The translations under genes were made by a program, and so were the position numbers. The notes beneath the pieces are model-generated. The model searched no databases. It was not told the DNA's origin and worked only from the letters and a program-made list of their open reading frames with translations. Below, one piece after another: positions 27,032 through 40,062 of a stretch of 64,000 bases of DNA. Source of the DNA: Dendrolimus kikuchii (lineage: Eukaryota > Arthropoda > Insecta > Lepidoptera > Lasiocampidae); assembly GCA_019925095.2 (NCBI GenBank), contig CM034401.1:19500338-19564337 (forward strand), given 5' to 3'. Position 1 is the stretch's first letter. Each line of letters opens with the position of its first letter.

Positions 27032-27219
27032 CATACATACATACATACATACATAACTTCACGCCAGTTCCCTTGCGGGGTAGGCACGAACAGCAGAGTG
27101 CCATTTTGGCTTATTCTTACACACCTCACTTGCCTCTTTGACATTCATAACTCTTGTCATGCAAGCTCGTCTGTTCTTAAGGCTCCTGACATCACCTTAT
27201 ATATATGTATATATATGTA

Positions 27220-27300
<81 letters not shown>
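27000..27300. repeat. TA-rich microsatellite containing a LINE-B copy
   Basis: (TA)n, then (ATAC)n at 27027-27052, then minus-strand LINE-B at about 27053-27195, then more (TA)n/(TG)n. The simple repeats give spurious long open frames of alternating Tyr-Ile. Confidence 0.8.
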
Positions 27301-28135
27301 AATAAAACAAACATGAGAACTACCAGACTAGAATTCCTTGAACTAAAATTCATGTCCCGGGAAACAACTCGAATGAAAAAAGGAGGACAAAAACAAAATT
27401 ATTCAACGAATAATGAACATAAAAACTATTACAACAAGCCAGCAAATATACACAAATATATTTATGCAAGAGTTGCTTACATAGTCACGGCAGAAACCAG
27501 TGCAATTCAGCGAAGAGATGCCGCACGTGCAACCTAAAACATCAGTCCCTACTTCATGATAACAATATGATGAGGCAACATTACGAGCTACTCACCTCAA
27601 TAATGGGCGAGTGTACAGCTAACCACATTAATGGTGAAGAGGAAATACTTTTAACAATTGTTCATCTTAAAGTCAAAAACAAAGAAGGAGATCACGTCAT
27701 CCTTCGGGAATTACTGCATCAAGGGTCTCAAGCAACTCGATTACAAAAAAGAGATTACAGAAAATGCTGCCCATAGATTGACCTTAACACAAAATAAAAC
27801 AAACGCCGCCGACACTGAGGTTGGCACTATAATAGGAACTGCTAAAGGGATGAGCGGACTGGAATGTCAAGCTATTCACTTAGATTATAAATTCCATACA
27901 AAAGTACTGGTGATGAAAAAGGTTATTAATAATTTACCCAATTTTCCAATTCTAAAGGAGAAATGGGCGTACCTTGAGTACATCAGGCTGTCTAGTCCCG
28001 ACTTTAGCATTCCGGGACCTATTGATTTATTACTAGGAGAGGGCATATACTCCGATGTGATCTTAGAGGGAGTTCTGAAACGTGACAATTACTCACCAGT
28101 TGCTCAACAGATTAAACTAGGATGATTACTATCCG

Positions 28136-28738
28136 GAGCTACAAAACAATTAAACTACCTAGTAACCTTAACAGGACATCTAGTCCTTACATTTTCAAAA
28201 ATTTTACAGGAATTTAGTGCCTCAAAACCAATTCACTGTTAATACAGTAGAATCGTATGATACAGAAGAGGATGATGAGTAAAGTAACTGATAAAGATAA
28301 ATAAGTAAATAAATAATTATTTAAGGAGCACAAATATAATAATTACTATCACATGATGCCTGCTTACTGTCTAAAAATACACTGCATTATTGTTTTTACG
28401 AAGTTTTGTAATAATGAGTGGAACAAAGTAAAATATTTTATAAATAACACATTTTTTTGTGAATGAGTCAGTTAATTCCTATACTATTATTACTATTAAG
28501 GTAATTAAAATAATTATATTCTAGAAGAAAAATCATGCCTAAAGAGGAGGTAGCGCAATTTGACCATATTTAAATATTTTTTGTAATACTTTTTTAAACA
28601 CTATTAATTAATTAATATTAGGTTGTTAAAGTATAATAAGAACAATAATATTATGTAATTAGGTTTAGTGTTGATTTTCTAAAACATATCAAAATGCTGT
28701 AAAATTATGTTATCTCTGAAAATAACAGAAGTATGTAG
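28136..28738. other. AT-rich spacer, nothing recognised
   Basis: No reading frame or shared repeat found. Confidence 0.4.
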
Positions 28739-28985
28739 GACTAGCTGTGCCCGTGACGTCGTCCGCGTGGAATTTGTTTTCAAAACCCCCCGATTTTGAA
28801 ACATTCTTCATTGGTGCTCCGCTCCTATTGGTCTTAGCGTGATGATATATAGCCTATAGCGTTCCTCAATAAATGAGCGATCCAACACTAAATGAATTTT
28901 TCAAATCAAACTAGTAACTAGTTCCTGAGATTAGCGCGTTCAATCAAAGAAACAAACTCTTCAGCTTTATATATTAGTATAAGAT
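28739..28985 (+). repeat. short interspersed repeat family D, copy 2
   Basis: Collinear with 8493-8735, from ACTAGCTGTGCCCGTGACGT to TATATTAGTATAAGAT. Confidence 0.65.
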
Positions 28986-30681
28986 TTTATGTTCTATGGC
29001 CTTAAACCTTAAAAATGTGAATATTTTAGTTATGTATTAAATAAAACATGGACATAATTCAAAATGTGTCACTAGTTTTTACTCAATGTAACATTTTATA
29101 CATACATACATAACTTCACGCCAGTTCCCTTGTGGGGTAGTGTAACGTCCCCTCCTCCCTCTTTATAGATTTGAAACTATACTACCCACACACGACTAAT
29201 AATAAACACACGAAACAACACATATGATATATGATGTGTGTGTAACCATCCATTAGAAAATTACATGAAATTATATCTCAAACCATACATGTTACATATA
29301 TGGGGTAATCTACCAATCTGCATCACTACATACGAGTAAAGCAGATCACGTATATCACTCCACATACCCATACACATAGGCTTCTGATATACACTCATGA
29401 GTATAGAATTAACTTTATATTATTTGGCGTGAATCGTCAGAGTGGGACTCTTTGTTGTGTATTGTAGTAACCCTTAGTCTTTTATGGAGGTCTATCGAAC
29501 AAGACTGCTTAGCCAATCGAAATGTCTTGAAATGAAACCAGTAAATCACAAGTTTAATTAGATTTATTTACCTAAAACTTTACTACAATTAACTTCATTT
29601 AACAACCAATTTAAAGAGTAGTTATTATACATCCATAAAGTAATTTGCTTATTATGATACCTGTAGTCATGAACATTAATATTTTCTACATGTGATATAA
29701 GATACTGATGAAAACCTATTACATATGAACTTTGACCCTACACTACAGTATTAGATATAAAATATATTTGTGTTATAGATGAATAGAAGTCAATATTACT
29801 ATATTCTACATAAAGACAAAATAATATAGTATAATACCCATATAACATAATCATGGGTAAAGTAATAAATTTATTTTTATAAAGGAACTATGATATAAAT
29901 TTTAACATTATCCTAAAACTCATAGTGTTACGACTGCAAGAACAGTATATTAAATTGTAAATAATAAATTTAGAATTGTGTTGTTACGGGTCGTGTATGC
30001 AATATTATAAAATATATATTCTTTTTTCTCATACATATAAATAATTGGTAAATAGTATATGGATAATAATGTTATATAGAAGGTCGTTATATAGTTGATA
30101 TAGTATAATGAATAAAAGTATATTTTGGATGAATAATTGTGAGGTACCGTTTCTCTCTTCATATTTTATATAAAAAATATAAAAATATGGTGAGAGGTCT
30201 CCCAAGAAACCACCGCCCGAACAGCTTAGGGCTGTCCACTACAAACAGGGCATCACCATTGTTTAGGACGGATAGAAGGATAAGGTTCGAAACCCTCGTC
30301 CAAAATATTATATTACTGCTGATAATTGCTTTAGTAATTCCACGTTTCAGGTTCGTATATCATAAAGGCAATTTGGTATATTCTCGAGGCTGCAAGTAGA
30401 CCCGAGAGCGAAGCTTTAGATGATCCGCCTAGGAGTGCCAGCTTGTCAACGTACATCAATAGATGAGTCTACAATATTGTGACTTACGTGACCAAAGAAG
30501 CCGATATATGCAACTCAGCGGTGTAACAGCTCGCATATGTGTATTTGAAGCCTGATAAAATGGAAGTCCTAAGACAACCTCCCGAACGTTTCATTTACTT
30601 CAAGCATAAATCAACTGTGTATGATAATACTTCATACATCATTAAATTTATTCATTATATGATCTCGAACCCATAAGAACG

Positions 30682-31045
30682 GATCAGACAGGTAATTTGG
30701 GGAATTTCACCACCACCTGAATTAGCTTATAATATATGTAAGAATATGATCTTAAATCAATAGTAGTTAGATCAACAGGTAAATTTGGGGAATTTCACCA
30801 CCACCTGTATATACTATGATATATGTAAATATATTAATATCAAACCAATAACGGATAGATCAACAGGTAAATTCGGGGATTTTCACCACCACCTGGTATA
30901 GTTTGTAATATATGTAAGTATATGATCTGAAATCAATAGTAGTTAGATCAACAGGTAAATTTGGGGAATTTCACCACCACCTGGTATAGTTTGTATATAT
31001 AAAAATATCAGACAGATATATTGGAGGATTTTAGCACCACCTGTT
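30682..31045. repeat. 88-bp tandem repeat, 4-5 units
   Basis: GATCAACAGGTAAATTTGGG and TTTCACCACCACCTG recur with unit starts at 30682, 30770, 30858 and 30946, exactly 88 bp apart. A shorter fifth unit starts near 31011. Confidence 0.85.
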
Positions 31046-31496
31046 TTAGTCTGTAATACATGTGTTTCAGCTCATAAGAACCGATCGTTGATTATACAAA
31101 CGTTTTTAGGCCAACATTGGGCCCTCAGTGGATACCAACACAGAGGACATACCTAGACTATCAGTACAAACTGACAGTTCCGTTTGGTTGAGAGATTCGA
31201 CCCCTGTCTCGCAACCCGTTAAACTGACATATAGGACATGAAGTCTAAACCAGACATAACATATGTCTTAAAAACCTCAACACATACTTCACCAGAAGCA
31301 CAACTAGGGAATCTAGTTTATTTGTTGAGTGTAACGTGTCAAAGAAAATATATTGTAAATACATATAAAATGTACCATAGATTATTGTATGTTATTGTAA
31401 ATAGTCTTACATGCAAGTAGTACACATACTTAAACATGTAAAGCAGGGTTTATACACATAATAAACCATTAAATATTAAATCCAATAGTATTATGG

Positions 31497-31830
31497 AATA
31501 TGTATGCATGCAACATTTATCCACACATATATTTATAAAATAGGATATCAATAGATATGTAGTTATATACATAGTAACTCATTAAAGCATATAATTTCAA
31601 TAGCATTATAGAATATGTATGCATGCAGCATATATCCACACGTACATAAATGCTTATAAAGTAGGGTATCAATAGATATGTAATTATATACATAATAACC
31701 CATTAAAGCATATAATTTCAATAACATTATAGAATATGTATGCATGCAGCATATATCCACACGTACATAAATACTTATAAAGTGGGGTATCAATAGGTAT
31801 GTAATTATATATATAGTAATCTATTAAAAT
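31497..31830. repeat. ~115-121-bp tandem repeat, 3 units
   Basis: TATGCATGCAGCATATATCC recurs near 31503, 31618 and 31739, each followed by TATCAATAG(A/G)TATGTA. Confidence 0.8.
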
Positions 31831-32104
31831 AGAATTATGGGACTTGGATACATGTAGCATATGTTCATACATAAATACCCAAACTGTGTATGTAATATCT
31901 ACATATATATTCTAATACAGGTATAATATTGATATTAACCTTATCTTAGGGTTTGGTATATATATATTACCATATAAATATTTCATTAAGGCATAGTACG
32001 AGTATATATATAATACATACATAAATCTTGGTACCTCGTTTCATTACTGATATTGGACCCAATATGTATAGATATTTTATGGAATGGGGCTTAAATACAT
32101 GTAA

Positions 32105-32290
32105 TAAATACATAACTCTTGGACTATAATAACACATAAGTGCTAGGATATTTAAATATTGTTTGTATTCCAAACTTTAGTATTACGTATAGATATTTAG
32201 TGATATAAGTATTGAACCTATGTCATAGTATCTAACCCTTGGACTATAATAACACATAAGTGTTATAATATTTAAATTTTGTTTATATCA
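32105..32290. repeat. ~124-bp repeat, 2 units
   Basis: CTTGGACTATAATAACACAT at about 32112 and 32236, with similar following sequence. Confidence 0.75.
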
Positions 32291-32730
32291 CATATATAAC
32301 AAGCTATTTAATAAGTCCTTGAGATGAACCATTTTTAAGCCTGTACCATTTTGAATAACCTTCTGCGAAGGAGGCTCGGCTTATTTCATATGTAATGAAA
32401 ACATAGTTTAAGCGCAGACATAAACCGTTAAAGTAGTACTGTAAAATTTAAAATTTACTTCGAATTAACCCGTAGACGGAAGACAAGCTTCAGGTTATTT
32501 ATGATAATTCTTAGTTAATGATCGAGTTATTATTTATACAAGTTCCTATAGATATCGTTCAATGTTCCTACCGCCTATTCGATATTTTACAACGCACTAA
32601 CAATAATGTATTGGCCAGTTCCTATATATATTACATCTAATGAGCGCTTAAACACTTATAATTAATGATTAATTAACGCATTAATAATAACGTTTGCCGA
32701 TTCCTATACCAGTGACTAACGAACGTTTCA

Positions 32731-33255
32731 ACCGCCTACCTACTTATAAATAACGCCTAAACCAACGCACTATAAATAACGTTTTAGCCGTGTCTATATC
32801 AGTATCTGATAGACTTATTTGCTTACAACTAACGCAACCCTATACGTTTAACCTAAACGTTCCGCTATTTTTCGTTTATATCCATTTATAATTGCCGCAC
32901 TTAAATCTAAAGCCGTTCGTATCACTTACAAACTAACGCACCGCAAGTTATCGTATCGCCTTAAAATTATACGCAATTCCTATTTACTACATTAACCTTA
33001 AACCGCCCACCTACCTATAAATAACGCCTAAATCAACGCACTAGAAATAACGTTATAGCCGTTTCTATATCAGTATCTGATAGACTTAACTCGCTTACAA
33101 CTAACGCAACCCTATACGCTTAACCTAAACGTTCCGCTATTTTTCGTTTATGTCCATTTATAATTGCCGCACTTAAATCTAAGGCCGTTCGTATCATCCT
33201 TACAAACTAACGCATCGCAATTATCGTAACGCCTTAAAATTATACATCTTATCCG
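32731..33255. repeat. 271-bp tandem repeat, 2 units
   Basis: CCACCTACCTATAAATAACG-type unit starts at 32731 and 33002; both contain TCAGTATCTGATAGACTTA and AACGTTCCGCTATTTTTCGT. Confidence 0.8.
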
Positions 33256-36200
33256 CCCTACCTACATTACAACCGACTCTGATATATATTATATTGATCA
33301 CATTTAAATTCTGAATAAGGCGTATTTTGGTCATAGATATATATATAGTGCACATTATAAAACCCTTCAGCAAAACAATAAATGCATAAATTAAATATAA
33401 TTTGAGAATCCCTGTCAATTTGTTCAAAAACTCACTGACGTCGGAAGCTCCAGTCCCTACTTACCTTAGTCCTTGGAGATTCTAACACAAAATATCCTAT
33501 TAGACCCACGGCACTGGTTTCCTATAGTAAGATACCTCCCGACACTAGGTATTCTACCATCTATACGCAGATCACAAATTACTAATTTACAGATTCAATC
33601 AAGCCTACAATACCAGGATTAATTTACACGTAACGGCTCCACTAATATATCATTGTTTTATTTTTAAGCACTCTAACGCAATTCAACAATATTTAAAACA
33701 AATCAATACCCCTTTTATTTTACATTTGTTACACTAAATTTGTTGCATCAGACGTGTCTTGTAGGAATTAATTTATTAGTTTATGTTATACAGATCTGTA
33801 TTAATTCTACATCAAATTTTATTATAACTTAACCGAAACGATTGTTTATAAATCTTAAAAATATTAAATTCCCTAGACAAACCATCTCTTAATTGTATAT
33901 TTTAAATTGGATTTTCTATCATTTAATTTCTTGTATAATTTCCATTTTCTCATTTTTTATATCAAATTAAGAAGGTAGATTTATTTTTGAATATTTTTAA
34001 TGAATTCATCATCGTTTCATTTAGCAAATTCATGTATTTATTTTTTGATGATTTAAAAGAAGGTAGAGTTTATTTAACACGACGTTTTATGATTACATTA
34101 AAATATTACATTATTTCCCGTATTAATTTGGTAACGAACAAAATATTAGAAATAACTTTACACGAGCCGTTTATATGATTTTAAAGCAAATTAAACAATA
34201 ATCTATTAATTAAAATCGCACGATCTCACGTAATTTCTTACATTTAAAAATTTATTTAACCACGACTATAAATTACCCTTTTGATTTTGATTTAACTAGA
34301 ACTGATTGAATCACCTAGCTATTCTACTCTAAATTGAAATATAAATGATTAAACTTTACCGCAGGCCTCCTCGACAACGCAGCACTATTGAATTATTTAA
34401 TTTTTAAATTAATTTAATAATTATTTAACAGCGCAGAGCGGCAGCGCTTTCGCCCTAGGAATGGCCACTAGGGGGCGCTAGTATCCGACTAGCAGCACTT
34501 CGTGGTAGTAGAATATCACGTTGACTGTCCCGATTCTTCTCCACCCCTTGGTATTTATATTCTTTTCACCAGTCCCCGTAACTTTCCTACTATTGCATCA
34601 TCTTTCCCCCCCAATGCACCCCCCTCGTACTTGCACCATTATTTTTAACCAATCATAAAACAGCATTGCTTTTTACATGTTATTTTGTAAAATTAGAAAC
34701 TTCGAATCATTGTATTATAATAAAACCTTTTTAAACTATTTTGCTATCTTCTGATATAAATATTTTATACGTATTTCTAATAATTACCGAAATATTCCAT
34801 ATTATACAATCCGACATCGCTAAAAGCGCCCCCTACTTAGAATTCGTATTTTGTATTTTCCTTTCAATAATTTCTGGTTTTCCTACCTACGACGTTTATT
34901 ACTTTATGCACTATTAATTAATTAAATTTTAACTATTTTATCTAATCAAAAAATAGGTATATTTCTTCAATAACGTAAATTAACTATAAAATTCTAATTT
35001 CTTATTTTTCAAAACTACCCTCTTTTTTCTTTCTAAAATTTAATTATTTCCTATTTCACATAATTAATCATTTCCTAATTACATTCATCATAGAATTTTT
35101 AATATTTAATTACTAATTTGTGTACATAAATTTATATTTTTAATTGTATACTTATGAACCTATATTGATAATTTCTTATCTTTATTGTGAAGTGTTATTG
35201 GCTAAATTATTTCAGTTTATTCCTTTTATCTTTAAATTTCCATTTCTAATCAGCTTTTGCAAGTGATGTTACTTCTTCTACATTAATCTAGTATATCTAT
35301 TCATAAGTTTCTTAACTCTTAGCTCCGTTTTAACAAGGTAAAATATCTTAAACCATTTTTTTTGTGAATTTTTCTAAATCACATTTCTGTTTTTACCAAT
35401 AACTTATTCATTCTCTAACATTTCTAAAATTTGTTAATCATGCTACGATATACATGTTATCTAACGTCTGAAAATCACTAACTACTTACTCCAGTGTGTA
35501 AACTTTATTCATATTTTGATTTCATAACATAATTGTCTATTTTTCCAGAGACATGCTTTTGTTCCTTGAACTTGCTATCAAATGCAAAACAAATACTTCT
35601 TTACGGAACCCAGGAACGACACGCTCCCCACAAACATATACTGAAGTGTATATCCAGCAAATAAGAAGAAAAATCCTAAAGTGTTAGCTATTTTTCCAGA
35701 ATGTGTTTTTGACTACTACACTAATCAATGAATCCTGCATTCCCAACATAATAAAGGTAATATATTTTGTTAATTCATCATAGATTAGATGCTTGTGGTT
35801 ATTTCTAATGCATTTTGCATGCCCTGATCTCTGAATTTCCGAAGCAAACCAGAATTTTAAAATGCAACGCTCCCATGTTAACATATTTTTGTTTCAGCGC
35901 CATCTATTATCTCACGCTAAAACTACATGAAATGAAGAATGTCTGACAACGATTTATATATGAATTACCCAAGTTAATGACGCCAGATGTCATTATTCTT
36001 ACTTTAATTTTAATATATAAAAATAAAGTCATTATCATTTTTATTAATCAATATTCGATTGATTGAATATGTAATTTAATATATTCAATAAATTGCTCGC
36101 TGTAATTTAATATATTCAATAAAATACACGCTTCTCACATGTAATCAATGTCTTTAATTGAAATTTTGATTATTTTATTTACATACATGGTTTTAATCGT

Positions 36201-36512
36201 ATTTTTTATCAAACCCCCACCTTTTGACAACGTTGGGTCCGTCACAGTAGGCACGAACAACAGAGTGCCATTTAGGCTTATTCTTACACACCTCACTTGC
36301 CTCTTTGACATTCATAACTCTTGTCATGCATTTTATACATTTGTATATTATTACTCATTTTACAAACTTCACACTATACCATCATTTTCTTATTAAAATG
36401 ATATTTTCATTGAAAGTAATACATTTTGTAAGAAAGACCAGATTGTCAAAACGTTTTTTACGATTAACCAAAAATCAACTTTTATTGAGTTAAGTCAGTC
36501 TATTATTGAGTG

Positions 36513-37604
36513 GCCTCGCTACTCGCCGGATCTCCACCATAGGACCTCAAAGCCAGGGTACTAGCGTCGCTTTTCCAGTGGCGCAAAGAGGCCCTGGCGA
36601 GGGGCACGATACCGGCCCCTCAGGAAACCGAGGCGTGCCGGTCGCAGCTTCACGACGTCGCCATGGTAGTATGGGAGGAACGCCTACGACACCCCACGAC
36701 AGCGTGGGTCTCGCCACCATAGAAGCGGTGAGACCCGTCCTGCAACATTGGCTAGGACGAAAACACGGCACCCTGACGTTCAGGCTGACGCAGGTCCTCT
36801 CGGGGCATGGACGCTTCGGGAGGTATCTGTGTCGCCTCGGCCGCGAGGTGACGTCAGGGAGTCATCATTGTGACACCGGCGACGAGGATACGGCGCTACA
36901 TATACTCCAGGAGTGTCCAGCATGGACAGAGCAGCGCCGAGACCTCGTCGCCGTTACCGCATCGGACCTTTTGGTACGCACCATGGTCGGGAGCACCACC
37001 GGATGGAACTCCGTCTCCTCCTTCTGCGAGCGCGTTATGCTTGCGAAGGAGGAGGAGGAGCGGGAGCGTGAACGCACATCATTGCTCCGCTCCCGCCAAA
37101 GGAGGACGCGTCGGCGCCGAAGGGCCAGCCAGGACCTTTAGCCACTGTAAGCGGGCGGCGCGGGTGGCGCCTCTTGGGGTATAGAGGTTCTCACTCACCT
37201 GCACATACCGTCGAGATGGGGATGCGGCGTGTTCCGCACGCGCTCACCTCTCCTCCCGTGGGGCGAGTTACAGACCGCCCCACGCCTTGAGAGCTCGAAG
37301 ATGCTGGGGGACAAAAGTAGTCCCCCGGCAGTGGAAGTGGCCTCGGGAGACCCACGCCTGCCAGGGCTGCGGAGAGGCTAGGTCATATACCCGTAGCCCT
37401 GGCATAAGGCGAAGGACGGAACACCCAGGGGTTTTAGTGGGTATCCCTAACTGGGGAGTGGCAATAGCATGGCACCAGTTTTGACTGGGCATGCTAGTGC
37501 CACCCCCAATCTGGCGAATCCCACACTTGGTCGCCAAATATCCCCCCAAGGTTCTGCCCTTGTAGCGGCTTAGTCCTCAAACGCATTTCCCCTGATTAAA
37601 AAAA
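36513..37604 (+). mobile_element. 5'-truncated R1-clade LINE with 16-bp TSD
   Basis: Flanked by AGTCTATTATTGAGTG at 36497-36512 and 37605-37620, the second after an A-run. Coding: one frame gives RWRKEALARGTIPAPQETEA and VWEERLRHPTTAW. After a one-base shift 36700-37141 reads TIEAVRPVLQHWLGRKHGTL, SGHGRFGRYLCRLGRE, then CDTGDEDTALHILQECPAWT with the Cys/His pattern and SFCERVMLAKEE, ending in an Arg-rich tail and stop at 37139-37141. 3' UTR has GGGGTTTTAGTGGGTATCCC. The C-terminal layout matches R1-clade elements; frameshift and truncation make it inactive. Confidence 0.85.
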
Positions 37605-37620
37605 AGTCTATTATTGAGTG

Positions 37621-38626
37621 TGATATATAAGTATTACCTATGCCTGAAAAAATGTGAGAGTTAACTTCTTTGCGCATTCTTCATATTTCAAAGTTCATTA
37701 TTTTTCTTGATGGCGAGGGAGAATTTACAAGATGTTCCTCGGCGCAACTACACTCGTAACTTTTTAAATATTTCTAAGCGAAAACTCGCAAAATAATGTT
37801 TAAAATTTTAGTAGCTTTTCAATATTTTGGCTAACGCCAATTTTGCTGATGGTAATAGTAATTTTTATCTACTATTATTCCACAGCGACGATAATGAGAA
37901 GATATAGTGGATTTAGTAGAACTTTAATACTTCGAATATCTTCGCAACGCCAATATATTGAAATAGCAAAATTGGGCCCCTTTAATGCATTATGCTTCTG
38001 TAAGTAAATCAGGTAGATAATTTACTTGTTGGTGTGTTTTATAATTATCTAGTCCCGTCTCTAAACTGATTGTAGATTTCAAGTCAGTGTCGCTTTGTAT
38101 AAAACGACTACACCAGTAAAAGTTTTAATTACTTGGTTAATGAGGCGATATTGATTGTCCAGACTTTATTTCAAAAATACATTTACGAGCTAATCAGCTT
38201 GGTCTAAGACAGACAGATTTGCTTCACACACCTTTAGTGACCACTAACTTTAGACAAAACGCCTTTATCTTACAAAGCTCAAATTGTTTCAACAAAATAG
38301 TAGTAAAATTGAACCTAGACTTATACTGCACTAGTATAAATTCGGTCAAGCGAATACTGGCTCAATTTTTTTTTTGGAAAAACCGAAACTTAGTAACTAT
38401 ATTATCAGTAGAAATCGTGTGTGTGTGTATGTGTTGTTACCAATAGGTGTAGGCTTGTTATCAGTATTTCTTTTTTATATACTACTTTTTTTCTACTACT
38501 ATGTATTAGTCTGTAAGCCTTCCTAAAATGAAATAAATTAAATTATAATTCTTTATTTTTCCTCTAAGTCTGCTGTTACGCGGTGCCGTAAATAGCCTTT
38601 TATGCGCTCTATGTGAGCTTCTAATA
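37621..38626. other. AT-rich spacer, nothing recognised
   Basis: No gene or shared repeat was recognised between the R1 LINE and the mariner fragment. Confidence 0.4.
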
Positions 38627-38977
38627 GGTTGGGGAAAAAGTCTTTTCGCATATAGTATGTATGAACTTGTAATAAGATCTCTTTGGCTATACCATTTGTA
38701 TCTGGCTGGTTTTGGTATCACTAAAAAGTTTAAATTTTAAAGAAGACAATTCCATATTCAAATGAGAAAAATGTGTGATTTTCATTTGTTTTTCTTGTTG
38801 TTAATATGAGTGAATCTAATGCAGAAATTCGATACATTTTAAAATTTTACTACAAAAAAGGTAAAAATGCAACACAAGCCGCGAAAAAAATTTGTGATGT
38901 TTATGGACCTAATGCAGTTGTGAGTGAGTCTGTGAGAGTAGCGCAAATTTGGTTTAAGCGTTTTCAATCCGGAAATT
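38627..38977 (+). pseudogene. mariner 5' fragment (cecropia-type)
   Basis: Starts with the terminal repeat GGTTGGGGAAAAAGTCTT after TA. The transposase begins at ATG 38806 (MSESNAEIRYILKFYYKKGK) and runs in frame to WFKRFQSGN, where homology with the copy at 56826-58098 stops. It keeps the start codon the longer copy has lost. The remaining ~920 bp is missing. Confidence 0.8.
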
Positions 38978-39240
38978 CGTCACGTTGGGGTGGTACTAGC
39001 AAGCAAGTGCTTTTGCCATCCGAGTCGGAGATACCTACTAAAACCCGTCGGTGTTTCATCTTTCGCTGTTACGTCAAGGCCTTGGGTATGTGGCCTAGCT
39101 GCTCCGCGACACTTGCCAGGGTGGCCCAACGGCCTCATTCATTGCCGGGCGAACGCCGCCCCTGGCGTATGATGTACGACATCCCCTTCGACGCGATGTT
39201 TACGATAACATGGTTCTCACTCGCCGCGGTGTGCATATGT
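38978..39240 (-). mobile_element. LINE 3' UTR, R1-like, minus strand
   Basis: Reverse complement contains GGGTTTTAGTAGGTATCTCC, the motif shared by the R1-type 3' ends in this window, within GC-rich sequence. It truncates the mariner fragment. No A-tail is visible at the junction. Confidence 0.5.
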
Positions 39241-40062
39241 TAATTATCTATTATGAATAAAAATAAATGTTAAAATTTCTTTGCATTTTGTGCAAGATTA
39301 GCAGCAATAGCCGTCATTATAAGTAAGAATAAGCATGGTTTGTAAAAATTAAAAATAGTACTAGTTAATAAGCAGAAATCCAAAAATTATGTTATCAGTA
39401 AGGCGTGTAATGAAAAGTAATTACTTGTTTTATACATTTCTCGTTTTGTATATTGTAATAAAAAGCGAATAGTATTCGTGTAGTTAGGGCGAATTTTCAT
39501 ATATTTCTTCACAATTTCATAAAATATATCAAATATCCCATTTCCCAAACATTAGTTTTCCTGTTAATAGGAAGCGTGACAATAATTACATTCCCGTGGG
39601 CTTCGATATCGTCTGTTTTTATATTAATAATATTAGCGGCCGACCGTTTACTCCGAAAATTATTTCTTTTGGCAGCATTGCTAAAACTTTACATCCCTAC
39701 TAGATGACATTTTGCGCAGAAAATGGTAAAAACAAATTTATCAAAAACGGTATTCGCGCGTGTTCAAACTTGACCTGATTCTTTTTTTAACGAACTTTCA
39801 GAGAATTCTTGAATTAATTTTATTTAATGAAGGTTGCAAATTGATCCCCACTTGCTAAGATATTGTCAGACATCTTTGTCTGTATTCTTCTTTCATTCTT
39901 TTTGTTCTTGTTCATTCTTTAATTTCTTCTTACATCACTGTATTTCTTCTTTTTGTTATATTGTTATTTCTTATGTATTAAGTTAATAACGCCTGGTTCT
40001 AGAAATAAATAATATACTGAGCAATAATATTCCAAACCATATTTCCCTTTTATGAATCCTAA
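39241..40062. other. 3' flank of GMC-2, nothing recognised
   Basis: AT-rich; presumably includes the GMC-2 3' UTR, but no clear AATAAA was found just downstream of the stop codon. Confidence 0.4.

Larger units (their letters stand above)
25640..28125 (+). pseudogene. BEL/Pao LTR retrotransposon, decayed gag-protease
   Basis: Gag part: 25831-26193 includes ELPVFNGAYKNWTSFRDLFF and MKFLKSKLRGKAEKLIKHLP, characteristic of Pao-type gag (DUF1759), continuing past 26186 and resuming after 27300. A CCHC-like knuckle region follows (KSCLHSHGRNQCNSAKRCRT, about 27470-27540). In the protease, ILRELLHQGSQATRL replaces the family's L-D-QGSQ, so the catalytic Asp is His. After a frameshift comes SIPGPIDLLLGEGIYSDVIL to YSPVAQQIKLG. 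Multiple frameshifts, a LINE and a microsatellite interrupt it. No reverse transcriptase, integrase or LTRs were found. Confidence 0.75.
29141..36246. mobile_element. 7,106-bp non-coding insertion with TG..CA ends and GTAG TSD
   Basis: Begins TGTAACGTCCCCTCC after GTAG (29137-29140) and ends GGGTCCGTCACA before GTAG (36247-36250), exactly interrupting a LINE-B copy. Ends are imperfect inverted TGTAACG/CGTCACA. There is no ORF over about 90 codons and no recognised protein. The left half is packed with tandem repeats (88, ~118, ~124 and 271 bp). TG..CA ends with a 4-bp duplication fit an LTR element lacking coding (LARD-like) or a Ginger-like DNA transposon, but I could not find a pair of LTRs by eye, so the class is unresolved. 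Confidence 0.75.
29097..36327 (-). mobile_element. LINE-B copy split by a 7.1-kb insertion
   Basis: The 3' part (tail plus coding end) is 29097-29140 and the rest 36247-36327; joined across one GTAG they restore the family sequence without gap. Outer flanks ATTTTATACAT (about 29089-29098 and just after 36327) are a probable target duplication of the LINE itself. Confidence 0.8.

Noticed and set aside
26909..27298. 129-codon Tyr/Ile-repeat open frame
   Set aside because: Pure translation of TA/TG microsatellite and a LINE-B fragment.
30682..31045. CRISPR-like array from regular spacing
   Set aside because: Eukaryotic context, linkers are related to each other rather than unique, and units are 88-bp tandem duplicates.
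29141..36246. pair of LTRs for the 7.1-kb insertion
   Set aside because: TGTAACGT recurs at 31331 and a CCAACATTGGGCCCTCA phrase near 31104 loosely resembles the right end, but flanking sequence does not align, so I do not call LTRs.
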